Source of the DNA: Segatella copri | GTDB taxonomy: Bacteria > Bacteroidota > Bacteroidia > Bacteroidales > Bacteroidaceae | Direction of reading: 5' to 3' | NCBI RefSeq assembly: GCF_009495355.1 | Contig: NZ_VZAD01000069.1 | Span: forward strand, 1-56,307 | Length of the DNA stretch: 56,307 nucleotides | Shown here: positions 1 through 6,387 of the stretch, piece after piece | How positions within the stretch are numbered: position 1 is the stretch's first letter | Layout: every line of letters starts with the position of its first letter | Position numbers and translations under genes: made by a program | The notes under the pieces: generated by a model | The model's database searches: none | What the model was told of the DNA's origin: nothing | Seen by the model: the letters and a program-made list of their open reading frames with translations, nothing else

Positions 1-61
1 TTGAAAGTATCTCTGATGGCAGTATCAACTGTGCCAATGATAATAGTCCTTGATTGTTCAT
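1..61 (-). CDS. Transposase N-terminal region, ISAon1-like (partial, runs off the window)
   Basis: Reading leftwards from the ATG at 61-59, 20 residues are visible before the window ends: MNNQGLLSLAQLILPSEILS. This start (short polar leader, LLxLAQLILPSEIL) is what I associate with the small N-terminal protein of ISAon1-type transposases in Bacteroidetes. A good promoter -7 element sits only four bases upstream of the ATG. The assignment rests on 20 residues, so the family is an inference; catalytic motifs would lie outside the window. Confidence 0.5.
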   Translation of the reverse strand, partial: MNNQGLLSLAQLILPSEILS

Positions 62-65
62 GGTG

Positions 66-95
66 CAAAGGTATAAATTTTTCTGTAGAATCAAA
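66..95 (-). promoter_or_regulatory. Bacteroidetes-type promoter of the left-edge transposase
   Basis: On the minus strand TACCTTTG (66-73) matches the -7 consensus TAnnTTTG, and TTTG lies at 92-95 with an 18-nt spacer. The -7 element ends four bases before the ATG, so the transcript would be nearly leaderless. Confidence 0.5.
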
Positions 96-122
96 AAAAT
101 TTCCCCTAGATATATCGGGTGA

Positions 123-185
123 GCCGTTACAACTTCCGAAGAAGAACAACAAAAGGAGCGTAAGAAATATTTTGGGTATCCTGCT
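123..185 (+). pseudogene. Possible C-terminal remnant of an interrupted gene
   Basis: One plus-strand frame is open from 123 and ends TSEEEQQKERKKYFGYPA followed by TGA (183-185). It then runs into a strong hairpin terminator 13 bases later. The charged, well-formed tail and the terminator placement look like the 3' end of a real gene whose upstream part was replaced by the insertion-sequence-like material at 1-120. There is no start codon in the frame and I do not recognise the protein. It may be chance. Confidence 0.25.
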
Positions 186-198
186 TGAAGAGAAACAA

Positions 199-230
199 AA
201 AGGCTGACTCTCGTAAGAAAGTCAGCCTTT
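199..230. terminator. Hairpin terminator (tRNA-Phe side, possibly bidirectional)
   Basis: Inverted repeat AAAGGCTGACT / AGTCAGCCTTT with a 10-nt loop and T-runs on both sides. It lies 5 bases downstream of tRNA-Phe on the minus strand and could also end transcription entering on the plus strand. Confidence 0.8.
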
Positions 231-234
231 TGTG

Positions 235-307
235 TGGTACCACCAGGAATCGAACCGGGGACACAAGGATTTTCAGTCCTTTGCTCTACCAACTGAGCTA
301 TGGCACC
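235..307 (-). tRNA. tRNA-Phe (GAA)
   Basis: 73-nt cloverleaf on the minus strand. The acceptor stem is GGTGCCA/TGGTACC with an A discriminator, the D arm begins TAGCTCAGTTGGTAGAGC, the anticodon loop CTGAAAA reads GAA, and the T loop is TTCGAAT. CCA is not encoded. A promoter lies upstream at 353-384 and a terminator just downstream. Confidence 0.95.
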
Positions 308-352
308 ATTATAATTTATGCCTCACAAGGCGAGAAGCCTTATTTGCGGGTG

Positions 353-384
353 CAAAGGTAACATTTTATTTTGGTTCTTGCAAA
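353..384 (-). promoter_or_regulatory. Promoter of tRNA-Phe
   Basis: Minus-strand TACCTTTG at 353-360 and TTTG at 381-384, separated by 20 nt. This fits the Bacteroidetes primary sigma factor consensus; tRNA-Phe starts at 307. Confidence 0.6.
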
Positions 385-430
385 TATTTCAGCAACTTTC
401 TTTCAAAAAAGCAAAAAAAAGACATATTAC

Positions 431-461
431 TTGGACTTTTCATCCTATTTTCTTATCTTTG
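431..461 (+). promoter_or_regulatory. Promoter of tRNA-Pro and probably the following gene
   Basis: TATCTTTG at 454-461 matches TAnnTTTG exactly. The -33 position reads TTGG at 431-434, a partial match to TTTG. The tRNA begins 24 bases downstream. Confidence 0.6.
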
Positions 462-485
462 CAAGAGGTTTTAGAAAAAACCTAT

Positions 486-558
486 CGGGATTTAGCGCAG
501 TTGGTAGCGCACTACGTTCGGGACGTAGGGGTCGGGCGTTCGAGTCGCCTAATCCCGA
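486..558 (+). tRNA. tRNA-Pro (CGG)
   Basis: 73-nt cloverleaf: acceptor CGGGATT/AATCCCG with A discriminator, D arm GCGCAGTTGGTAGCGC, anticodon stem CTACG/CGTAG enclosing TTCGGGA (anticodon CGG), and T loop TTCGAGT. CCA is not encoded. The next protein start codon is only 5 bases after the mature 3' end. Confidence 0.95.
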
Positions 559-563
559 CTTTT

Positions 564-1511
564 ATGAGAAGTATATTCTATCTTCAACGCAACGATCGAA
601 ACGCAATTATCGTCATATTGATGATAATAGCTATCATTTGCTCACTTATTATCTTCATCGGAGGCGAGGACGACGGTTCCAGCTATGGAGCTGCCGACTC
701 TACCCTCACCAAGCACCCGGAACGCGTAGACAAGGAACATCCTTTATATTATAAGGTAGACGAAGAGATACACGAAGTCTTCGCCTTCGATCCCAATACT
801 GCCGACAGCACCGACCTGCTCAGGCTGGGGTTGCAGGAATGGCAGGTGAGAAACATCTACCGCTACCGTGCCAAGGGCGGTATCTACAGACGGCCCGAAG
901 ACTTTGCCCGTCTTTATGGTCTCACCAAGAAACAATACGAGACCTTACGCCCCTATATAATAATAGGTGAAGACTACCGACCGGCAGCCGACTACTACGG
1001 ACAGCAAAAAGACTATGCTTACAGCCGACAAGCGAGAGAAGAAGGGAAAACGGAGAAAGGCCAAGCCACAGGCGAGAAAGGCGAAGAGAAGATTTACAGT
1101 TATCCACAGAAGTTGAAAGCTGGCGAGCATGTCAGCCTAAACTCTGCCGACACCACCGAGCTGAAGAAGATTCCAGGTATCGGCAGCGCATACTCGCGTG
1201 CCATCGTGAGATACCGGGAACGCTTGGGTGGATACGTCAATGCCAACCAACTATTGGAGATAGAAGGTTTCCCTGAGGAGGCGCTGTCATTCATGCAAGT
1301 AGAGAAAGACAAGATAACGAAACTGAAGATCAACAAGCTCACGATGAGTCAGCTTCGCCGACATCCCTATCTCAACTTCTACCAGGCACGCGACATCTGC
1401 GACTATCGCCGGCTGCACGGTCCCATCAAGAGCCTGCAGCAGCTATCGCTCCTCAAGACTTTTCCTCCTGCACAGATAGAACGTCTGGAACCTTACGTGT
1501 CGTACGAATAA
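564..1511 (+). CDS. Helix-hairpin-helix (ComEA-like) membrane-anchored protein
   Basis: 315 residues. The N-terminus has a short cytoplasmic piece (YLQRNDRNA) and one hydrophobic segment at about residues 13-33, then an acidic linker. Three helix-hairpin-helix units follow at roughly 74-131, 192-241 (with the PGIGSAYSRAIVRYR signature) and 254-312. ComEA-type HhH modules bind DNA without sequence specificity, so this is probably a membrane-tethered DNA-binding protein, perhaps in DNA uptake; the function is inferred. The same open frame extends upstream through tRNA-Pro, so I chose ATG 564, just after the tRNA, because the membrane anchor begins there. It ends 54 bases from the convergent transporter gene. 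Confidence 0.85.
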   Translation: MRSIFYLQRNDRNAIIVILMIIAIICSLIIFIGGEDDGSSYGAADSTLTKHPERVDKEHPLYYKVDEEIHEVFAFDPNTADSTDLLRLGLQEWQVRNIYRYRAKGGIYRRPEDFARLYGLTKKQYETLRPYIIIGEDYRPAADYYGQQKDYAYSRQAREEGKTEKGQATGEKGEEKIYSYPQKLKAGEHVSLNSADTTELKKIPGIGSAYSRAIVRYRERLGGYVNANQLLEIEGFPEEALSFMQVEKDKITKLKINKLTMSQLRRHPYLNFYQARDICDYRRLHGPIKSLQQLSLLKTFPPAQIERLEPYVSYE

Positions 1512-1535
1512 GATACGAACTTGTTTCACGTAAGG
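1491..1535. repeat. Inverted repeat between convergent genes
   Basis: CCTTACGTG (1491-1499) and CACGTAAGG (1527-1535) form a perfect 9-bp inverted repeat with a 27-nt loop overlapping the stop of the HhH gene. It may act as a weak bidirectional terminator; there is no clear T-run. Confidence 0.4.
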
Positions 1536-1565
1536 TACGAAGATTGACAAATGACAGACGAAGCA

Positions 1566-2924
1566 TTAAAGTACACCCAACTGATGCAGGAAAATAATGA
1601 GGATGCAGAGAGGGCAGACGAAACGTACCATGAAAAGATAAACGCCAAAGAACGTGCCACGAAGGGTTGACCAATTGGTAAACTCGTCATGCACCACTTT
1701 CTTTGGAATATACCATCCCACAAAGATACAGGTAAAGAAAGAAGCCATCGGCATGAGCCATTGTGCCGTGAAGTTGTCGCAACAGTTGAGGAACGACTTG
1801 CCAAAGAAGGTGAGTTCGGGAACCGCACCGCAAGACAAGGCACAGAAGACACCTATCACACAACAAGCCACCGTCTCTATCCAGGCTCCGCCACGGCGGG
1901 AAATATGCATCTCCTCATAGAAGAAAGCCGTACCTATCTCGTGCATGGAGATGGTGGAGGTAAGCGCCGCCAATACAAGCAGGGCATAGAAAAGCACCGA
2001 GATGACATAACCCACCACAGGCATGGAGGCAAAAGCCTCATTGAACACATTGGGCAGGGTGATGAAGATAAGCGAAGGACCGCTGTCGGGCTGCACGCCC
2101 ACGGAGAAGGCTGCAGGAAAGATCATCAGTCCTGCCAGGATGGCTATCAGCGTATCGAGGAAAGCTATCTGTGTGGCAGTCTTGAGGAGATTGGTCTGAC
2201 GGCTGAAATAGGAGGCATAGGTACAAAGACAGGCCGTGCCAAGACTCAGCGAGAAGAAAGCCTGTCCCAAAGCCTCTATCATCACATTCGGATCTACCTT
2301 AGAGAAGTCGGGCTTCAGCAAGAACTCCACACCCTTCCAGGCTCCCTGCAAAGAGCAGGAAGCAACTACCAGCACCACCAACAGCACAAAGAGCAGGGGC
2401 ATCAGTATCTTGGAAGCACGCTCTATACCATTGCGTACACCCTTGACCACGACCACATGAGTCAGCAGGATGAAGGCGATGGTCCACAAAGTGGGCCGCA
2501 CCGCATCCGAAGAGAAAGAGGCAAAGTACTCCTTTACGAAATTGGCATCGCCCTGCACCTCGGCCATGATGCTGGCATAAAGATACTGTAGGCACCAGCC
2601 AGCCACCACCGCATAGAAGCCCAGGATAATCATTGAAGTAAAGACACCCATGTAGCCGATAACGCCCCAGGGCTTGCCGTTGGAAAGATTCTTGTACGAC
2701 CGCGCAGCATTGGCAGCAGAATGACGACCGATGATAAACTCAGCCACCATGCCGGGAATGCCCAACATAAAGATACACACCAGATAGATAAGAATGAAGG
2801 CTGCGCCACCATTCTGCCCTGTCATATAGGGAAAGCGCCATATATTGCCCAAGCCCACTGCCGATCCTGCCGTGGCAAGGATCACGCCCAACTTGCTGCC
2901 AAAGCTGCCTCTGCTGTTTTCCAT
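1566..2924 (-). CDS. Sodium-dependent transporter, neurotransmitter:sodium symporter (NSS/SNF) family
   Basis: 452 residues, almost wholly hydrophobic, with the LeuT-type first helix signature (GSFGSKLGVILATAGSAVGLGNIWRFPY, residues about 6-33), where the GLGN and RFPY residues line the sodium and substrate sites in the family. The length fits bacterial NSS proteins with 11 rather than 12 membrane helices. Members import amino acids with sodium; the substrate cannot be read here. It is a close paralogue of the gene immediately upstream (start 4340), which carries the same GSFGSK start and the same ending YLFMVRFVCP. The 42-nt gap suggests one transcript. Confidence 0.92.
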   Translation of the reverse strand: MENSRGSFGSKLGVILATAGSAVGLGNIWRFPYMTGQNGGAAFILIYLVCIFMLGIPGMVAEFIIGRHSAANAARSYKNLSNGKPWGVIGYMGVFTSMIILGFYAVVAGWCLQYLYASIMAEVQGDANFVKEYFASFSSDAVRPTLWTIAFILLTHVVVVKGVRNGIERASKILMPLLFVLLVVLVVASCSLQGAWKGVEFLLKPDFSKVDPNVMIEALGQAFFSLSLGTACLCTYASYFSRQTNLLKTATQIAFLDTLIAILAGLMIFPAAFSVGVQPDSGPSLIFITLPNVFNEAFASMPVVGYVISVLFYALLVLAALTSTISMHEIGTAFFYEEMHISRRGGAWIETVACCVIGVFCALSCGAVPELTFFGKSFLNCCDNFTAQWLMPMASFFTCIFVGWYIPKKVVHDEFTNWSTLRGTFFGVYLFMVRFVCPLCILIIFLHQLGVL

Positions 2925-2966
2925 TTTCTCTCTTTTTTATATGGTTGATATGATTGATTTACCCCT

Positions 2967-4340
2967 TTACAGGATGCCTTCGAGAAGTCCCAACTGATTG
3001 AGGAACACCAAAAGGATGAGTACCGGGCACACGAAACGCACCAAGAACAGATAGACGAAGAAGAGATTTCCCTTCAATGTTCCCCAGTTGGTAAACTCGT
3101 CCCTGACCAGCTTCTTGGGCACATACCAGCCTATGAACAGACAGGTAAGGAAGCCTGCTACAGGCAGGAACACCTGCCCCGTGACAAAGTCGAACCAGTC
3201 GAACAACGACTTGCCGGCAAACGTGAGCGCATCTGTAGCCCCTAAAGACAGCGAGCAGAAAGCACCTATCACCGCACAAGACACGGTGACAATCAAAGCG
3301 CCACTCTTGCGGCCTACCTTCAGCTCCTCATAGAAGAAAGAGGTGTTGACCTCATGGAGTGACATGAGCGATGTAAGAGCCGCCAAGGACAAAAGAACAT
3401 AAAACAACAGCGAGATTATCCAGCCCAGGACAGGAACTGCCGCGAAAGCCTCATTAAAGACATTGGGCAGAGTGATGAAGATGAGTGACGGGCCACTATC
3501 GGGCGAGACACCCACAGAGAAAGCCGCAGGGAAGATCATCAGTCCGGCAAGTATAGCCACCATGAAATCGATGACTGATATCTGCAGAGCGGTCTTGAAC
3601 AGATTGGTCTGTCGGCTGAAGTAGGAAGCATAGGTACAGATACAACCCATACCGATGCTGAGCGAATAGAACGACTGCCCCAAGGCACCCAAGAAAACGC
3701 CGTTGTCCACCTTGGAGAAGTCGGGCTTCAGCAAGAACTCAACGCCCTTTCCGGCATTAGGCAACAGGCAGGCAGCCACCACGATGATAAGCAGGAGGAT
3801 GAACAAGACGGGCATCATAATCTTTGACGCCTTCTCGATACCTCCACGAACACCATGGATAATCACAAAATGACAAATCAGAAAGATGACTACCGTCCAC
3901 ATGACAGGTCGTACAGGATCGGCAGAGAACTCCTTGAAGTACTCTGCCACAAAGGTTGGGTCGCCATGCAGCTCGCCCATGATGCTGGCATACACATATT
4001 GTAGACACCAACCCGACACAACGGCATAATAGCCCGTAATAAGGAAACCGGTAAGCACCTCCAAGTAGCCCACCCACTTCCAGGCCTTGCCTCTCGACAG
4101 CTTGGTATAGGCACGGGCTGTATTTGAAGCGCCATGACGGCCTATGATAAACTCGGAAATCATACAGGGGATGCCCAAAAGAAGCATACACCCTATATAA
4201 ACCAAGATGAAGGCTGCGCCACCTTCCTGGCCTGCCATATAAGGGAAGCGCCATACATTGCCTAAACCTACAGCACCACCCGCAGTAGCAAGAATCAATC
4301 CTATCTTGCTACCAAAACTACCTCTATCTAATTCTGTCAT
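2967..4340 (-). CDS. Sodium-dependent transporter, NSS/SNF family (paralogue of downstream gene)
   Basis: 457 residues. A longer reading frame goes back to 4421, but I place the start at 4340 (MTELDRGSFGSK) because it lines up with the neighbouring paralogue, has a purine-rich GAAAGGA upstream, and a candidate -7 element at 4368-4375 lies just before it. The first helix carries AVGLGNVWRFPYMAGQEGGAA-type NSS residues. Probably a secondary amino acid importer in the inner membrane. It is the first gene of a two-gene tandem with 1566-2924; a recent duplication is likely given the near-parallel sequence. Confidence 0.92.
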   Translation of the reverse strand: MTELDRGSFGSKIGLILATAGGAVGLGNVWRFPYMAGQEGGAAFILVYIGCMLLLGIPCMISEFIIGRHGASNTARAYTKLSRGKAWKWVGYLEVLTGFLITGYYAVVSGWCLQYVYASIMGELHGDPTFVAEYFKEFSADPVRPVMWTVVIFLICHFVIIHGVRGGIEKASKIMMPVLFILLLIIVVAACLLPNAGKGVEFLLKPDFSKVDNGVFLGALGQSFYSLSIGMGCICTYASYFSRQTNLFKTALQISVIDFMVAILAGLMIFPAAFSVGVSPDSGPSLIFITLPNVFNEAFAAVPVLGWIISLLFYVLLSLAALTSLMSLHEVNTSFFYEELKVGRKSGALIVTVSCAVIGAFCSLSLGATDALTFAGKSLFDWFDFVTGQVFLPVAGFLTCLFIGWYVPKKLVRDEFTNWGTLKGNLFFVYLFLVRFVCPVLILLVFLNQLGLLEGIL

Positions 4341-4367
4341 TTTTATCCTTTCTCTATAATACGACTG

Positions 4368-4375
4368 CAAAATTA
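4368..4375 (-). promoter_or_regulatory. -7 promoter element for the transporter pair
   Basis: Minus-strand TAATTTTG, 28 bases before the ATG at 4340. No TTTG is at the expected -33 spacing, so this is a moderate candidate. A second identical octamer lies at 4419-4426. Confidence 0.4.
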
Positions 4376-4435
4376 TAAAATATTTTGCATATAAACGTAT
4401 AAATTGAAAGTAAAAATGCAAAATTAGTAAAAAAC

Positions 4436-4930
4436 CTATTCTTTTGGCAGACTTTCACGCCACTTAGAAAAGGGATTTATCAAGAGGTGAGAGTTATAGA
4501 AGCGCTTGTCGCCCGTCACCTCACGACCTATGAAGTCGGGCTTCTCGTAGGCCTCATCCTCACTGTCCAGTTCCACCTCTGCCATGACCAGTCCCTGGTT
4601 GTCGCCATAGAACTCGTCGACCTCAAAGACATGGTTGCCACTTTTTACCAGATAGCGACGCTTGTCGATGACGCCACCCTGGCACAACTGCAGCAGATGC
4701 TGTGCCTCATCGAGGGTTATCTCTTTCTCGAACTCATAACGCGTCATACCGCCATTCACCGACTTGCCCTTGATGGTAAGGTAAGCCTTGTCGTCGCGTG
4801 TGCGCACTCTCACCGTAGCTCCCTTCGCAGGAATATAGCCCTGCTGAATATGACTATCAGAAAAGGCGGCGCTCTTGTATGCGTCGCCTTTCTTGACAAG
4901 GAACTTTCTCTCTATTTCCAGTCCACTCAT
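4436..4930 (-). CDS. CYTH domain protein (class IV adenylate cyclase / triphosphatase fold)
   Basis: 164 residues. It begins MSGLEIERKFLV, containing the ExExK motif that defines CYTH domains, followed by alternating charged strands (VRVRTRDDKAYLTIKG, RYEFEKEI, EVDEFYGDNQGLVMAEVEL) that build the triphosphate tunnel with inward-facing Arg, Lys and Glu. Small bacterial CYTH proteins of this size usually hydrolyse inorganic triphosphate; the substrate is inferred. An upstream ATG at 4993 is in frame, but the extra 21 residues overlap the preceding gene and precede the motif, so I use 4930. It follows a 49-residue membrane protein by 34 nt. Confidence 0.88.
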   Translation of the reverse strand: MSGLEIERKFLVKKGDAYKSAAFSDSHIQQGYIPAKGATVRVRTRDDKAYLTIKGKSVNGGMTRYEFEKEITLDEAQHLLQLCQGGVIDKRRYLVKSGNHVFEVDEFYGDNQGLVMAEVELDSEDEAYEKPDFIGREVTGDKRFYNSHLLINPFSKWRESLPKE

Positions 4931-4964
4931 TGTTTTATTTTCTGTTATATCAGGATATGTTCCG

Positions 4965-5114
4965 TTACACGATGGTAGCCGAATAGATGGCAAAACAAAT
5001 GGCCAATGCTATCAGCACGAAAAATATCCACTTGATGATTCTCTCACCCTTTTCAGCCTGCTTCTTCTCGTAAGCTGCATGCTTTGACTTTCTTAATTCT
5101 TTGTTACTACTCAT
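4965..5114 (-). CDS. Small single-pass membrane protein (49 aa)
   Basis: ATG at 5114 (MSSNKELRKSKHAAYEKK...) and TAA at 4967-4965. The first 27 residues are strongly basic and charged, followed by one hydrophobic helix (IIKWIFFVLIALAICFAIYS) and a short tail. By the positive-inside rule the N-terminus is cytoplasmic. No known motif. It lies 41 nt after prfB's end on the same strand and 34 nt before the CYTH gene, so it is probably cotranscribed with prfB and the CYTH gene. The clear topology and fit between neighbours support it being real. Confidence 0.65.
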   Translation of the reverse strand: MSSNKELRKSKHAAYEKKQAEKGERIIKWIFFVLIALAICFAIYSATIV

Positions 5115-5155
5115 AGTCGTTCTATATTATTAGGTTATTACTATTCTACATTCTC

Positions 5156-6277
5156 TTATTCTTCATTCTCAGAGGGGAACTCCATCAGGTAAGCCTTGAT
5201 GAATCCGTCTATCTTGCCATCCATCACGCCATCGACATCGGAAGTCTGATAGTTGGTGCGATGGTCCTTGACACGACGGTCATCGAACACATAACTGCGT
5301 ATCTGGCTTCCCCACTCTATCTTCTTCTTGCCTGCCTCTATCTTCGCCTTCGCCTCAAGGCGCTTCTTCATGGCGCGGTCGTAGAGTTGACTTTTCAAGA
5401 GAAGCAGAGCCTTGGCACGGTTCTTAGGCTGGTCGCGCGTCTCGGTATTCTCGATGAGGATTTCCTCTTCCTCGCCTGTGTCGGGATCTGTATACCAATA
5501 ACGTAGACGAACACCCGACTCTACCTTGTTGACATTCTGACCTCCGGCTCCACTGGAGCGGAAAGTATCCCAAGACAACTTGGCTGGGTCTACATATACC
5601 TCAATAGTCTCGTCGACCAAAGGCGTAACGAAGACACTTGCGAAACTGGTCATACGCTTGCCCTGAGCATTGAAAGGCGACACACGCACCAGGCGATGCA
5701 CACCATTCTCGCTCTTCAGATAGCCATAGGCATACTCGTTTCCTTCTATCGTCATGGTAACACTCTTGATGCCAGCCTCATCGCCTTCCTGCATATCGGT
5801 AATGGTCACTTTGTAGCCATGAGCCTCAGCCCAGCGCATATACATACGCATCAGCATGGAAGCCCAGTCCTGACTCTCAGTACCACCGGCACCTGAGTTG
5901 ATCTTCAGCACACAGTCCATCGGGTCTTCCTTCTGGCGCAACATGTTCTTCAGTTCCAAATCCTCAATGGCCTTGATGGCCTTGTCGTAGTCGGCATCCA
6001 CCTCTTCCTCGGTCACCATTTCGTCTTTGTAGAAGTCGAAAGCCAACTGCAGCTCGTCTGCATACTGGCGCACGGCCTTGTAGCCGTCTATCCACTTCTG
6101 TATACCCTTCACTTTCTTCATCTGTTCCTGGGCATACTTTGGGTCCTCCCAGAAATCGGGAGCCTGTGTGCGGAGTTCTTCTTCCTCGAGCTCCACCTGT
6201 TTCTGGTCTATATTGAGATAGCGATGCAGGGCGTCAGCGCGCTCCATCACATCCTTCAATTGGTCAGCTGTTATCAT
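5156..6277 (-). CDS. prfB: Peptide chain release factor 2
   Basis: 373 residues. RF2 terminates translation at UGA and UAA. The stop-codon recognition motif SPF is at residues 200-202 and the catalytic GGQ at 245-247 (SSGAGGQNVNKVES). The N-terminal helical domain (DFWEDPKYAQ) is intact. The frame is continuous from the ATG, so the programmed +1 frameshift that regulates prfB in many bacteria is absent here. About 110 nt containing repeats separate it from the upstream acyl-CoA synthetase gene; no convincing promoter was found. Confidence 0.97.
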   Translation of the reverse strand: MITADQLKDVMERADALHRYLNIDQKQVELEEEELRTQAPDFWEDPKYAQEQMKKVKGIQKWIDGYKAVRQYADELQLAFDFYKDEMVTEEEVDADYDKAIKAIEDLELKNMLRQKEDPMDCVLKINSGAGGTESQDWASMLMRMYMRWAEAHGYKVTITDMQEGDEAGIKSVTMTIEGNEYAYGYLKSENGVHRLVRVSPFNAQGKRMTSFASVFVTPLVDETIEVYVDPAKLSWDTFRSSGAGGQNVNKVESGVRLRYWYTDPDTGEEEEILIENTETRDQPKNRAKALLLLKSQLYDRAMKKRLEAKAKIEAGKKKIEWGSQIRSYVFDDRRVKDHRTNYQTSDVDGVMDGKIDGFIKAYLMEFPSENEE

Positions 6278-6309
6278 TAATTTATTATAAATTATTGAAC
6301 TCTGAAAAG

Positions 6310-6366
6310 TTCAGAAGTTATAGAAGTTAAAGAAGTTATCACTCCTTCGGTCGTTAGAAGTTATAG
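6310..6366. repeat. Intergenic repeat with four GAAGTTA copies and an imperfect palindrome
   Basis: The 57 bp hold AGAAGTTA-like heptamers at about 6315, 6323, 6333 and 6356. The last two flank a core CACTCCTTCGGTCGTT. Read on the minus strand this gives TAACTTCT-core-TAACTTCT, a layout resembling a mobile or recurring intergenic element. It sits between prfB and the acyl-CoA synthetase gene. Confidence 0.45.
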
Positions 6367-6387
6367 CCAACAGCCTTATGCTGCATG

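Noticed and set aside
1..207. Plus-strand frame at the left edge
   Set aside because: It overlaps the transposase start and its promoter in antisense and has no recognisable content.
318..563. Upstream extension of the HhH gene
   Set aside because: It would translate through tRNA-Pro; the membrane anchor and family start lie at 564.
1689..2591. Long open frame opposite the first NSS transporter
   Set aside because: Antisense shadow of the strongly conserved transporter; low-complexity, no motif or promoter.
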